Assembly (NCBI RefSeq): GCF_000503215.1
Contig: NZ_AYTD01000013.1
Span: 920,009-984,008 of the forward strand
Source: Pseudomonas canadensis
GTDB taxonomy: Bacteria > Pseudomonadota > Gammaproteobacteria > Pseudomonadales > Pseudomonadaceae
Direction of reading: 5' to 3'
Length of the DNA: 64,000 bases
Shown: in pieces, positions 16,704 to 25,590 of the stretch
Layout: every line of letters starts with the position of its first letter
Numbering within the stretch: position 1 is the first letter of the stretch
Translations under genes and position numbers: made by a program
The notes under the pieces: model-generated
The model's database searches: none
What the model was told of the DNA's origin: nothing
The model's input: the letters and a program-made list of their open reading frames with translations, nothing else

Positions 16704-18080
16704 TTATGTGGCGAACAGATACGCTTCCACATCCATCCCTGCATCGCGCATCTGCGCCAGCTTGTAGCGCAACGTCCGCGGACTGATGCCCAGACGCTCG
16801 GCAGCCTCTTTGCGACGGCCGCGCTCGGAGCGCAGGGTGTCGATGATCATCTGGAATTCACGGCGACGCAGATCGTCGCCCAGCGCACCGGCCGTTTCGT
16901 TTTCGGCAACCATAGGCGCAGGGGCCAGGGTTGGCAGCGGCGCCGCACCGCTGCCCATGGCCAGGCAAAAATCCTGAGGCTGGATCAGGCCGCCCTGTTG
17001 CAGGATCAGCGCGCGCTGGATGGCGTTGTCCAGTTCCCGCACATTGCCCGGCCATGGATAGGCGATCAGGCAGGCTTGGGCCTCGGCCGACAGGCGCGCC
17101 TGGGCGTGCTTCATTTTTTTGACGTGGTTGTTCAGCAGACGCTCGGCCAGGGGAATGATATCCGCCGGGCGTTCGCGCAACGGGCGCCAGGCGAGCGGGA
17201 ATACCGAAAGCCGGTAGAACAAGTCTTCACGGAAGCGCCCCGCCGCCACTTCGCCCGCCAGGTCGCGGTTGGTGGTGGCGACTACACGGATATCCAGCTG
17301 GATCGGCTTGCGCGCGCCGACGCGCTCAACCTCACGCTCCTGCAGCACCCGCAGCAACTTGGCTTGCAGGCCCAGGGGCATTTCCGAAATCTCATCGAGC
17401 AGGATGGTGCCGCCGTCGGCCTGTTCGAACTTGCCCGCCTGGGCCGCGATGGCGCCGGTGAAGGAGCCCTTTTCGTGGCCGAACAGTGTGGCTTCGAGCA
17501 TGTTGTCTGGGATCGCCGCGCAGTTGATTGCGATAAACGGCTGCTTGGCGCGAGTCGATTGCTGGTGGATGTAACGTGCCAGCACCTCTTTGCCCGTGCC
17601 GGACTCGCCGGAAATCAGCACCGTGGAATCGCTGCGCGCCACGCGGGCCGCCAGTTCCAGCAATTGCGCACTGGCCGGCTCGAAGGCAATCGGGCCTTCG
17701 CCTTCACTGGCCGAAATCACGCCCAAGGCATGCCGCGCAACCAGCTCGATCAAGGCTTTAGGTTCGAAGGGTTTGACCAGGTAATCCGCCGCGCCCTGGC
17801 GCATGGCGTCGACCGCACGCTCGACGGCGCCATGGGCGGTCATCAGCAGCACCGGCAACTGCGGCTGGCGCGCACGCAGCAGGCTGAGCAACTGGTGGCC
17901 GTCCATGCCGGGCATGTTGACGTCGCTGACCACCAGGCTGAAGGACTCCTGCTCCACCGCCTCCAAGGCGTCCTCGGCAGACCCGACCGCCCGATAGTCA
18001 TGGCCCGCCAACAGCAGCGTGTCAGCCAATGCTTCACGCAGGGCGCGATCGTCTTCCACCAACAGAACCTTGATAGCCAT
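16704..18080 (-). CDS. fleR: sigma54-dependent response regulator FleR
   Basis: 458 residues in NtrC-type layout: receiver (1-120, phospho-acceptor Asp53 in VVSDVNMPGMDG), AAA+ domain with Walker A GESGTGKE (~158-165) and the sigma54-contact loop GSFTGA (~205-210, a common variant of GAFTGA), and a C-terminal Fis-type HTH (RRKEAAERLGISPRTLRYKLAQM). FleR activates class III flagellar genes such as flgBCDE, flgFGHIJKL and fliK. It follows fleS by 7 bp. Confidence 0.96.
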   Translation of the reverse strand: MAIKVLLVEDDRALREALADTLLLAGHDYRAVGSAEDALEAVEQESFSLVVSDVNMPGMDGHQLLSLLRARQPQLPVLLMTAHGAVERAVDAMRQGAADYLVKPFEPKALIELVARHALGVISASEGEGPIAFEPASAQLLELAARVARSDSTVLISGESGTGKEVLARYIHQQSTRAKQPFIAINCAAIPDNMLEATLFGHEKGSFTGAIAAQAGKFEQADGGTILLDEISEMPLGLQAKLLRVLQEREVERVGARKPIQLDIRVVATTNRDLAGEVAAGRFREDLFYRLSVFPLAWRPLRERPADIIPLAERLLNNHVKKMKHAQARLSAEAQACLIAYPWPGNVRELDNAIQRALILQQGGLIQPQDFCLAMGSGAAPLPTLAPAPMVAENETAGALGDDLRRREFQMIIDTLRSERGRRKEAAERLGISPRTLRYKLAQMRDAGMDVEAYLFAT

Positions 18081-18087
18081 AACCTTT

Positions 18088-19302
18088 CTACTCCGCGCTT
18101 GCCGCGCTGGAAAACAGCGGCAAGGTCATCAATGCACAGGTGCCACGCCCAACACGGGAATGCAGTTGCAATTCTCCCTGATGGGCACGTGCCACTGCCT
18201 TGACCACGGTCAGGCCCAGGCCGGTACCGTTGGTCTTGGTGGTGAAAAAGGGTTCGCCCAGGCGCTGCAACACAGCGGGCTCGATACCACTGCCGCTGTC
18301 GCTGATGCACAGGCGCAGGTTTTGCCCGCGGTTGTACAGGTGCACCTTGAGCCGCGCACCGGGGCCGCTGGCCTGTGTGGCGTTTTCGATCAGGTTGAGC
18401 AGCGAACCCACCAGCGTGTCGCGGTTGCACAGCAGCTCACCGAGGTGGCTGTCGCACTGCCAGCGCACCTGGACGTCTTGAATATGGGCGGCGGCCGCCG
18501 CTTGCAGGGCCTGCATCAACTCGGCCGGCGTGATGCGGTCGGTCAGCGGCAATTCGCCGCGAGCGAACACCAGCATGTCGCGTACCTGATGCTCCAACTC
18601 GTGCAGACGCTCCTTGAGGCGACCGGCAAAACGCTGGTGGGTGGCGGTAGGCAATTGCTCATCAGTCAAATGACTGGCGTAGATCAGCGCCGCCGACAGC
18701 GGCGTGCGGATCTGATGCGCCAAAGAAGCGACCATGCGCCCCAGGGATGACAAACGCTCATGGCGCGCCAACTGGTCTTGCAGGTGACGGGTTTCAGTCA
18801 GGTCATTGAGCAACACCAGTTGGCCTGGCTCTGCGTCCAGGGAACGAGTGGCAATGGACAAGCGGCGGCCGTCTTTCAGGGAAATTTCGTGACCGTCGTC
18901 TTCACGCGGCGCAAAGCAGCGGGTGATGACATGCCGCCACAGTTCGCCTTCCAACGGCAGGCCAAGCATGTCGCAGGCCGCCGGGTTGGCTTCGCGCACA
19001 CGGCCTTCTTCGTCGATGACGATCACACCGCCGGGCAGCAGCGACAGCAGGTTTTGCAGGCGGTTGGCCAAGCGTTCTTTCTCGGCCAGCTCTTCCATGC
19101 GCTGGGCACTGACCACCGCCAACTCGCCTTTGAGCTCAGAAACCCGGGCTTCGAGCAGGCTGTAGGAATCAGTCAATTGGCTGGACATCTGGTTGAACAG
19201 CGAAAAAGCCTGTTCCAGGCCCTGGCGGCTTTGCTGTTCTACAGAGGGAACCAGCCCTGCAATCGCAGGACCGGAAGAATGTTGGGCGGCGTGGGGCATC
19301 AT
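18088..19302 (-). CDS. fleS: sensor histidine kinase FleS
   Basis: 404 residues with no transmembrane segment, so probably cytoplasmic. An N-terminal coiled coil (~25-90) leads into a PAS domain (~88-175, LLPGGVIVIDEEGRVREANPAACDMLG). A HisKA domain with phospho-accepting His196 (VASLAHQIRTPLSAAL) follows, then a HATPase domain (NLIENATQASG, SDSGSGIEPAVLQRLGEPFFTTKTNGTGLGL). It is the cognate kinase of FleR. A sigma54-type promoter lies at 19354-19368. Two ATGs are adjacent at the start; the first is used here. Confidence 0.95.
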   Translation of the reverse strand: MMPHAAQHSSGPAIAGLVPSVEQQSRQGLEQAFSLFNQMSSQLTDSYSLLEARVSELKGELAVVSAQRMEELAEKERLANRLQNLLSLLPGGVIVIDEEGRVREANPAACDMLGLPLEGELWRHVITRCFAPREDDGHEISLKDGRRLSIATRSLDAEPGQLVLLNDLTETRHLQDQLARHERLSSLGRMVASLAHQIRTPLSAALIYASHLTDEQLPTATHQRFAGRLKERLHELEHQVRDMLVFARGELPLTDRITPAELMQALQAAAAAHIQDVQVRWQCDSHLGELLCNRDTLVGSLLNLIENATQASGPGARLKVHLYNRGQNLRLCISDSGSGIEPAVLQRLGEPFFTTKTNGTGLGLTVVKAVARAHQGELQLHSRVGRGTCALMTLPLFSSAASAE

Positions 19303-19353
19303 GCTCTCTCGCTTGGCTGACCGTCAGTTAAACGGAACGTTGCGAGGGCTGTA

Positions 19354-19368
19354 GCAATACCCGTGCCG
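19354..19368 (-). promoter_or_regulatory. sigma54 promoter of fleSR
   Basis: The minus strand reads CGGCACGGGTATTGC (GG-N10-GC). It lies about 52 bp upstream of fleS and directly downstream of the fleQ terminator. In P. aeruginosa fleSR is a FleQ/RpoN class II target. Confidence 0.82.
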
Positions 19369-19393
19369 AAAAAAAACCACTGAAGTTTCAGTG
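19368..19393 (-). terminator. Rho-independent terminator of fleQ
   Basis: CACTGAA (19378-19384) pairs with TTCAGTG (19387-19393) around a two-base spacer. On the minus strand the stem is followed by a run of eight T (19376-19369). It ends the fleQ transcript just before the fleSR promoter. Confidence 0.8.
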
Positions 19394-19409
19394 ATTTAAA
19401 AAACAGGCG

Positions 19410-20885
19410 TCAATCATCCGCCTGTTCATCACCTTCTTTGCGGCTCATGCCGTACTTGCGCATCTTCTCCACCAGGGTGGTGCGACGGATGCGCAGGCGC
19501 TCGGCGGCACGGGCGACGATGCCGTTGGCGTCGTCCAGGGCCTGCTGGATCAGGCCTTGTTCCAGGTTGCCGAGGTAGTCCTTCAGGTCCAGGCCTTCGG
19601 GCGGCAGCATCGCGGTGTTGCCAAAGTCTGGCGTATGGCCATTGATGGCGACGCGCTCTTCCATGTCGCTGCGCAGGCTGTCGACCAGTTGCTCGTCTTC
19701 GTCGTCGACGTAGCGGAATTTCTTCGGCAGCTCGACCACGCCGATCACGCCGTAGGGGTGCATGATCGCCATGCGCTCCACCAGGTTGGCCAGCTCGCGC
19801 ACGTTGCCCGGCCAGCCGTGGCGGCACAGGGACATGATCGCGGCGGAGTTGAAGCGGATCGAACCACGCTTCTCGTGCTCCATGCGCGAGATCAACTCGT
19901 TCATCAGCAACGGGATGTCTTCCACGCGCTCACGCAGCGGGGCCATCTCGATCGGGAATACGTTGAGGCGGTAGTACAGGTCTTCGCGGAAGCTGCCGAC
20001 CTCGATCATGCTTTCGAGGTTCTTGTGGGTCGCCGCGATGATGCGCACGTCGACGCTCTGGGTCTTGTTGCTGCCCACGCGCTCGAAGGTACGTTCCTGC
20101 AATACGCGCAGCAGCTTGACCTGCATCGGCAGCGGCATGTCGCCGATTTCGTCGAGGAACAGCGTGCCGCCGTTAGCCAACTCGAAACGCCCGGCACGGC
20201 TGGTGATCGCGCCGGTAAAGGCGCCCTTTTCGTGGCCGAACAATTCGCTTTCAAGCAGTTCTGCCGGGATCGCCCCGCAGTTGACCGGCACGAAAGGCCC
20301 GTCGCGGCGCTTGGAGTGATAGTGCAGGTTGCGCGCAACCACTTCCTTGCCGGTGCCGGACTCGCCAAGGATCAGCACGCTGGCGTCGGTGTCGGCCACT
20401 TGCTGCATCATCTGGCGCACGTGCTGGATGGCGCGGCTGGTGCCGACCAGGCTGCGGAACAGGTTGGGTTCGCGGTGACGGCCGCGCTCGCGGGCCTGGT
20501 CGTACATCTCGCGATAGACCTGGGCACGGTGCAGGGAATCGAGCAATTTGCTGTAGCTGGGGGGCATTTCCAGCGTGGAGAGCACCCGGCGGCGCTGGTC
20601 TTCGGGCAGGTCGACGGAAGAAATATCGCCCATTAGCAACACGGGAAGGAACTCATCCCAGGTTGACAGTGTCTTTAACAAGCCCAAAACAGCGCCAGGA
20701 GCGTTTACCGTCCCGATCAGCACACAAATGACTTCACGGCTCGATGACAATGAGCTGACCGCCTGCTGCCAATCATGGCTGCCGCAGGGCAGATTTTCTT
20801 CGCCAAGAAAATTCAAAATCACCGCTAAATCGCGGCGGCGGACGCTATCGTCATCAATCAGCAGAATTTTGGTTTCACGCCACAT
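19410..20885 (-). CDS. fleQ: flagellar master regulator FleQ
   Basis: 491 residues. The N-terminal FleQ-type receiver-like domain starts [13 protein letters not shown] and lacks a normal phospho-acceptor context. The AAA+ domain follows, with Walker A GESGTGKE at 174-181 and GAFTGA at 221-226. The C-terminal Fis HTH reads [23 protein letters not shown]. FleQ is the c-di-GMP-responsive activator at the top of the Pseudomonas flagellar hierarchy and also a regulator of exopolysaccharide genes. It is monocistronic here, with a 170-bp AT-richer upstream region and a terminator at 19368-19393. No sigma54 motif was seen upstream, consistent with sigma70 control. Confidence 0.98.
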   Translation of the reverse strand: MWRETKILLIDDDSVRRRDLAVILNFLGEENLPCGSHDWQQAVSSLSSSREVICVLIGTVNAPGAVLGLLKTLSTWDEFLPVLLMGDISSVDLPEDQRRRVLSTLEMPPSYSKLLDSLHRAQVYREMYDQARERGRHREPNLFRSLVGTSRAIQHVRQMMQQVADTDASVLILGESGTGKEVVARNLHYHSKRRDGPFVPVNCGAIPAELLESELFGHEKGAFTGAITSRAGRFELANGGTLFLDEIGDMPLPMQVKLLRVLQERTFERVGSNKTQSVDVRIIAATHKNLESMIEVGSFREDLYYRLNVFPIEMAPLRERVEDIPLLMNELISRMEHEKRGSIRFNSAAIMSLCRHGWPGNVRELANLVERMAIMHPYGVIGVVELPKKFRYVDDEDEQLVDSLRSDMEERVAINGHTPDFGNTAMLPPEGLDLKDYLGNLEQGLIQQALDDANGIVARAAERLRIRRTTLVEKMRKYGMSRKEGDEQADD

Positions 20886-21055
20886 GCAATAGCAACTTCC
20901 CTAGTAAAACTTCCTGCCCCGGAGTGAGGGCAATCGAGACGCCTGTAAGACTTTGTACCTTACTAGACGTCTGAAATCTGAAAACAGCACTAGTTAAGTC
21001 AAAAATGCTGGCACAGTCAAATATATGACGCACCGTTCGGACTAACTGAGCCCAT

Positions 21056-21352
21056 TCAGCCGAACAGATGGTAAACCTTTGACGCATTTTTCGCTTGGTT
21101 GATCTGCGACATCTCTTCGAAAATCGCCTGGCGTTCGCCCGTCGTCACCTCAAGCAATTGCTGGTAAACCGCCAGCAGGCTCTCAAGCTTTTCACGCAAC
21201 GCATCCTCATCGACCGGCGCTTCACTGAGCACCTGCTCGATGACGTCGCGACAGCCCATGTCCAGTTCGCCGATAGCGTCCCAGTTACGGTCCGCCAACG
21301 CGCCCATCAGCGCCTCACGGGTTTCATCAATGCGTTGCAATGCTTGGCTCAT
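21056..21352 (-). CDS. fliT: FliT-like flagellar chaperone (FleP-type)
   Basis: 98 residues from the ATG at 21352 (MSQALQRIDETREAL); an extension to 21412 overlaps fliS and is rejected. The protein is all-helical and acidic (ALREKLESLLAVYQQLLEVTTGERQAIFEEMSQI), like FliT-type filament-cap chaperones. In P. aeruginosa the gene in this position (PA1096, sometimes called fleP) lies between fliS and fleQ in the same order. The FliT function is inferred from size, helix content and position; sequence motifs are weak. Confidence 0.75.
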   Translation of the reverse strand: MSQALQRIDETREALMGALADRNWDAIGELDMGCRDVIEQVLSEAPVDEDALREKLESLLAVYQQLLEVTTGERQAIFEEMSQINQAKNASKVYHLFG

Positions 21353-21377
21353 GACGTATTCCTCAAGGCCGATGGCC

Positions 21378-21782
21378 TTATTCTGCCGCGCCTTGTGGCG
21401 CGCCGATGGCATCCCAGCCTTCTTTAACGGTAATCATCAAACGCGCTACTTCGTCGATCATCTCGGCATCGTTGTGCAGATTCGCTTCCATAAGACGGTT
21501 AGTCATGTAGGCATACAGACTTTCCAACTGCTGAACGTAAGCCGGGTTATCGCTCTTTTCCGCATCCAGGCCGTCACGCAGGCCGATTACGATATCAATC
21601 GCCTTGCCGAGCATCAGGCCCTTGGTCGCGATATCGCCGCGCGCCAACGCACCTTTGGCCTGGGCCATGCGGTCGAGGCCGCCTTCCATCAGCATCTGCA
21701 CCAGACGATGAGGGCTGGCTTCGGAGATCTGAGCATGGGAATTGACCTTCTGGTATTGGCGAAGGGCTCTCATGGGATTCAT
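21378..21782 (-). CDS. fliS: flagellin export chaperone FliS
   Basis: 134 residues with the FliS signature: RALRQYQKVNSHAQISEASPHRLVQMLMEGGLDRMAQAKGA, then EKSDNPAYVQQLESLYAYMTNRLMEANLHNDAEMIDEVARLM. FliS binds the flagellin C-terminus to prevent premature polymerisation. It is followed by the FliT-like gene after 25 bp and separated from fliD by a terminator hairpin, so it may have its own promoter in 21783-21880; none was clearly recognised. Confidence 0.96.
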   Translation of the reverse strand: MNPMRALRQYQKVNSHAQISEASPHRLVQMLMEGGLDRMAQAKGALARGDIATKGLMLGKAIDIVIGLRDGLDAEKSDNPAYVQQLESLYAYMTNRLMEANLHNDAEMIDEVARLMITVKEGWDAIGAPQGAAE

Positions 21783-21880
21783 GTTTCTACCTCGTGACAG
21801 GCGACAGCGAAAAGGATTTCAGTAACCAATATGTCGACTGGGTCGCAAAAAGCTTTAGCGCCAGTCGTCCTCCGATACAA

Positions 21881-21909
21881 AAAAGGCCAGGCAGGTTGCC
21901 TGGCCTTTT
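21881..21909 (-). terminator. Rho-independent terminator after fliD
   Basis: AAAAGGCCAGGCA (21881-21893) pairs with TGCCTGGCCTTTT (21897-21909) with a three-base loop; on the minus strand the stem runs directly into Ts. The hairpin is symmetrical but only fliD ends here. Confidence 0.88.
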
Positions 21910-21923
21910 GCATTCACTTGGAA

Positions 21924-23315
21924 TCAATTATTGGTCTTGGGGTTGTTCAAGGCGTTGAGCGTGGTCATGACGCTGGTGCTTTGCTGGCGCAGCTGGGCGA
22001 CCAGGGTGTCCATGGCGTTGTACTTGTCGGACAGGCTTTTGGTCAGCAGGTCCATACGCTCGTTCAGGGTTTCCTGCTGCTTGCCCAGGTCTTTCAGGCT
22101 GTCAGACAGTGAGGTGGAACGCGTGGCCAGGACGCCAGTAGACGCCTTGGCGAAATCATCGGTCGCGCTTTTCATACGCGCCAGCATGCCATCCTTGCCG
22201 GTGAACATGCTATTGATGTCGGCACCGTTGGTTTTAACCGCCGCATCCCACTTCTTGTCATCAATCGTCAGCAGTCCAGTGGTAGAGCTGGTGCTGATAC
22301 CAAATTGAGCCAAGGACTTGAACTGACCCGTCCCGGACAACTCATTGAACTCATTACGGATCGCGGCCTGCAGCGATCGCATGGTCGAGTCGCCTGTCAG
22401 GGCGGCTGGCGTGGTGCTGCCGTCCAGGTTCTTGGTGACCTTGGTTTCGGCATTCATGGCCGTAATCAAGGCGTTGTAAGTATCAATAAAGCCCTTTACC
22501 CCAGACTTCAGCGCCGTATTGTTGGTACTGACGGTGATGAGCGTAGCGTTTTTATCGCCGGACGTGCCCGTCTTGTAAGTTGAAGTTGCCACCAATTTGA
22601 TGTTCACACCACTAAGGGCACCTTCGATATTGTTGGTCTTGGATACAGACGCAACACCATCAATGCTGTACTGCGCATCCTTGGGATAATCGACAACAGT
22701 GGAACCCACGTCCAGCCCAGAAGTGCCCGAAAGCGTGAGGTCCGAGCCCGTGCCCATGGTCGTCGAAGTAAGGATCAACCGAGAACCATTGGAGTCGGTC
22801 TGGATGTTTGCACTCAACCCCGATGTGCCGAACTGGGAATTGATCGAATCTCGCACCTGCTGCAAGGTTGCACCGGCCGGAACGCTGAGATCGTAATTCT
22901 TACCTGACTGGGAAATGGTCAACGTAGTCGGCTTGTTCGTGGCATTAACAACTGTCGAAGTGCCGCCAGTGAAGTTTTTACTCGACAACTTTGACGCCTG
23001 AGCCAACTGGTCGACGATCAGCCGGAAGCTACCATTCGACGCCGTATTACTGGCCGTCATGGTCGCCGTCTTCTCATCCGAAGAGGAACCGGTCAAACCG
23101 GTAAAGCTGCTGTCCTTGGACATGGTGTCCAGCGCACCACGAAACGCATCCAGCGCCGCCTGAATCTTGCCGATCGAAGACAGCGTGGTGGTCGCCTTCT
23201 GGGACGCGGTATTGATCTGCGTCTGCTTGGGCACCTTTTCGGCGTCCACCAAGGACTTCACGATCGCTTGCGTATCGATGTTTGAACCGATACCACTTAC
23301 CGTTGAACCCGCCAT
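21924..23315 (-). CDS. fliD: flagellar filament cap protein FliD
   Basis: 463 residues from the second of two ATGs (23315), which has AGGAG 7 bases upstream. N-terminal FliD domain (GSNIDTQAIVKSLVDAEKVPKQTQINTASQKATTTLSSIGKIQAALDAFRGAL) and C-terminal FliD domain (LGKQQETLNERMDLLTKSLSDKYNAMDTLVAQL) form coiled coils flanking a variable head rich in Thr/Ser. FliD caps the filament and promotes flagellin folding; in Pseudomonas it also acts as an adhesin. It lies in the fliC-flaG-fliD order. Confidence 0.96.
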   Translation of the reverse strand: MAGSTVSGIGSNIDTQAIVKSLVDAEKVPKQTQINTASQKATTTLSSIGKIQAALDAFRGALDTMSKDSSFTGLTGSSSDEKTATMTASNTASNGSFRLIVDQLAQASKLSSKNFTGGTSTVVNATNKPTTLTISQSGKNYDLSVPAGATLQQVRDSINSQFGTSGLSANIQTDSNGSRLILTSTTMGTGSDLTLSGTSGLDVGSTVVDYPKDAQYSIDGVASVSKTNNIEGALSGVNIKLVATSTYKTGTSGDKNATLITVSTNNTALKSGVKGFIDTYNALITAMNAETKVTKNLDGSTTPAALTGDSTMRSLQAAIRNEFNELSGTGQFKSLAQFGISTSSTTGLLTIDDKKWDAAVKTNGADINSMFTGKDGMLARMKSATDDFAKASTGVLATRSTSLSDSLKDLGKQQETLNERMDLLTKSLSDKYNAMDTLVAQLRQQSTSVMTTLNALNNPKTNN

Positions 23316-23395
23316 CATCTATCTCCTGTTCGGTGGCTGCCGTTATCTTGACTGGTTATGCCTCAAGACAAGACAGCAACAAGTTTCATGCCAGC

Positions 23396-23749
23396 TCAGG
23401 CTTTGTCGTCAAACAACAGGTGGCTTGCGCTGGAAAGGTTCTGTGCCAGCTTCAGTGCCGTTTCCGAAGGAATCTGGCGAATCACTTCACCACTGTCGGT
23501 GGCGATGACCTTGACCACCACTCGATGGGTGGAGTCATCAATGGAAAAATCCAGACTGCGCTGGGCAGCTTGTACAAATTCGCGAATATCGGTTACTGCT
23601 TGTTCCAGGTCCGCGCGCTCAGGCTCTTTGCCTGTGGCTGGCGCTTCCTGGACTTTGGTGATGCTTTTGTCGGCAGCTGCTACCGGTGCAGGTGCGCCTT
23701 GAGGGGCAACCGGCGGATAAGACTGGTTCAGCTTTACACTCATGTCCAT
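23396..23749 (-). CDS. flaG: flagellar protein FlaG
   Basis: 117 residues from the ATG at 23749, preceded by GAGGAG with 7-base spacing. The Pro/Ala-rich N-terminus leads into the conserved FlaG domain (LDFSIDDSTHRVVVKVIATDSGEVIRQIPSETALKLAQNL). FlaG influences filament length in Vibrio and Pseudomonas; its mechanism is not settled. It sits between fliC and fliD. The fliC terminator lies directly upstream, so expression needs readthrough or a local promoter. Confidence 0.93.
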   Translation of the reverse strand: MDMSVKLNQSYPPVAPQGAPAPVAAADKSITKVQEAPATGKEPERADLEQAVTDIREFVQAAQRSLDFSIDDSTHRVVVKVIATDSGEVIRQIPSETALKLAQNLSSASHLLFDDKA

Positions 23750-23767
23750 GTCCAATCTCCTCTAAAC

Positions 23768-23805
23768 CGAAAAAACGGAAGGGCACGTAGACGCGCCCTT
23801 CCGTT
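23768..23805 (-). terminator. Rho-independent terminator of fliC
   Basis: AACGGAAGGGC (23774-23784) pairs with GCCCTTCCGTT (23795-23805), an 11-bp stem, followed on the minus strand by T6. It lies 18 bp past the fliC stop and separates abundant flagellin mRNA from flaG-fliD. Confidence 0.9.
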
Positions 23806-23823
23806 AGTTACCAAGCGCTGGGA

Positions 23824-25326
23824 TTACTGAAGCAGCTTCAGTACAGCGGATGGCAGCTGGTTAGCCTGCGACAGGATCGCGGTGGAAGCCGATTGCAGGG
23901 TTTGTTGCTTGGTCAGTTCGGCGGTTTCGGAAGCGAAGTCGACGTCCTGAACGGTGGAACGTGCAGCGGTGGAGTTCTTCTGAATGTTCTGCAGGTTGTC
24001 TGCAGTGGTAGTCAGACGGTTCTGGGTAGCACCCAGGCCCGAACGTACGCTGTCGATGGTGCCGATGGCCTTGTCGATGACAGCCAGGGCGTTCTGAGCG
24101 TTGTAGGCGTCAGTCACGTCGGTCTGAGCAACGGTGGTCTTCTGGGAAGACACGTCAGCAGAGCCGAACAGTGGAGCCGCGCTTGCGTCGGCAATGGCGT
24201 AGCCTTTGGACGAATCCAGCGAAACCTGGCCAGTAGCAACGGTCACAGTACCTACGGTACCCGACAAAGCGGTTGGCGCTTCAGCGGTGCCACCAGCGTT
24301 CATCGCGTATTTGCCGTTACCGTCTTTAACGTTTACGGAAATGGCTGCACCGCCAGTGTCGCTCGCGAAGGACAGGTTTTCGCCGGTGTCGGACTTGACT
24401 TCCAGGGTACCTTTGGCTTCGTCGTAGTTAACGCTGATGCCCAGCTTGGCAGCGTTGGACTTCAGTTGGTCAGCCAGGCCAGCGGTGTCGGTCACGCCTA
24501 CGAACTTAACGGTGGAAGAGCCCACGGTCAGCGAGAAGTTGGCCGGTACACCTGCAACACCTACAACTGGAGGAGTAGCGGTAGGATCAGCGGTGATACC
24601 CTTGGTCAGGGTGGTGTCAACCGAGAATTTGACTTCAGTGCTGGCAGTAGCGCTGAGGCCACCGATGGCGCCGTTCAGGCCAGCAGCGATGGTCTTGGCC
24701 GAGTCGCCAACTTTGACATCAACTTTGCCAGTCTGACCGTTACCGGTAACGTTCAAGGTCGTTGCCGCAACGCCAGTCGCGTTCAGTGCGATTTTGCTCG
24801 ACTTGATCTGCTGCGAACCAATGTTCTGGGCCGAAACGTTTTCCAGGCTCAGGTTGATGGTTTCGTTGGCGTTAGCACCAACCTGGATAGCTTTGGTACC
24901 GTACGAACCGTCCAGCAACTTCTGGCCACCGAAAGTGGTGGTGTTGGAGATACGGGTCAGTTCCGAAGTCAGAGCCTGGTATTCGTCGTTGTTCGACTTA
25001 CGGTCGTCAGCGCTCAGGGAACCAGTAGCCGAGGACAGAGCCAGGGTACGCATTTTTTGCAGGATGTCGGTCGAAGCCTGCATCGCGCCTTCAGCGGTCT
25101 GAGCGATCGAGATACCATCGTTCACGTTTTTGACTGCTTGGCCCAGGCCGTTGATTTGGCTGGTCAGGCGGTTAGCGATCTGCAGGCCGGCAGCGTCGTC
25201 TTTAGCGCTGTTGATACGCAGGCCGGAAGACAGGCGCTGCATGGAAGTGGCCAGGGCGCCGCCAGCTTTGTTCAGGTTGCCCTGAGTAGTGATGGAAGCA
25301 ATGTTGGTGTTTACTGTTAAAGCCAT
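23824..25326 (-). CDS. fliC: flagellin FliC
   Basis: 500 residues. Conserved D0/D1 ends: [56 protein letters not shown] at the N-terminus and [55 protein letters not shown] at the C-terminus. The surface-exposed centre (~180-400) is variable and rich in Ser, Thr, Ala and Val, which in Pseudomonas is a common O-glycosylation area. It forms the filament. A sigma28-type promoter lies at 25406-25432 and a strong terminator follows. A ketoacyl-ACP synthase III gene lies upstream, but no glycosyltransferase. Confidence 0.98.
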   Translation of the reverse strand: MALTVNTNIASITTQGNLNKAGGALATSMQRLSSGLRINSAKDDAAGLQIANRLTSQINGLGQAVKNVNDGISIAQTAEGAMQASTDILQKMRTLALSSATGSLSADDRKSNNDEYQALTSELTRISNTTTFGGQKLLDGSYGTKAIQVGANANETINLSLENVSAQNIGSQQIKSSKIALNATGVAATTLNVTGNGQTGKVDVKVGDSAKTIAAGLNGAIGGLSATASTEVKFSVDTTLTKGITADPTATPPVVGVAGVPANFSLTVGSSTVKFVGVTDTAGLADQLKSNAAKLGISVNYDEAKGTLEVKSDTGENLSFASDTGGAAISVNVKDGNGKYAMNAGGTAEAPTALSGTVGTVTVATGQVSLDSSKGYAIADASAAPLFGSADVSSQKTTVAQTDVTDAYNAQNALAVIDKAIGTIDSVRSGLGATQNRLTTTADNLQNIQKNSTAARSTVQDVDFASETAELTKQQTLQSASTAILSQANQLPSAVLKLLQ

Positions 25327-25405
25327 GACGAAATCCTCGTTGGATGGATACTGCGGCTTCCGGCCCTGGCAACCGCCGGGTGTGGCCTGAGAACCTACGT
25401 AATAG

Positions 25406-25432
25406 TTATCGTCGTGCTAGCCGGTTGCTTGA
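25406..25432 (-). promoter_or_regulatory. sigma28 (FliA) promoter of fliC
   Basis: The minus strand has TCAA (25432-25429), 15 bases, then GACGATAA (25413-25406), matching the FliA pattern TCAA/TAAA-N15-GCCGATAA with one difference in the -10. It lies about 80 bp upstream of fliC, the expected distance for its leader. Confidence 0.82.
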
Positions 25433-25534
25433 GGATTTTTTTTGATTTTTTTACTGGCGCCGTGCCACCCCTTGCAATTCAAGGGTTTACGCGGGCCCCA
25501 AACCCCGTTTTCATTGGGTTTTCTGGCGCCAAAT

Positions 25535-25574
25535 AAAAAACGCCGAGGCTCTTTCGAACCTCGGCGTTTTTTAT
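25535..25574. terminator. terminator after the KAS III gene
   Basis: AAAAAACGCCGAGG (25535-25548) pairs with CCTCGGCGTTTTTT (25559-25572), a 14-bp stem flanked by A and T runs, so it can work on both strands. It ends the minus-strand ketoacyl synthase transcript 17 bp past its stop. Confidence 0.92.
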
Positions 25575-25590
25575 TGAAGCTATCAAGGCA

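Noticed and set aside
16704..18080. GSFTGA loop in FleR as a defect
   Set aside because: Ser for Ala keeps the essential Thr and is common in active sigma54 activators.
21783..21923. sigma54 or sigma28 promoter before fliS
   Set aside because: No GG-N10-GC or FliA-type spacing could be found in the gap.
23893..25320. 475-codon frame opposite fliC
   Set aside because: Antisense to flagellin with low-complexity Gly/Val/Ser composition; no start signals.
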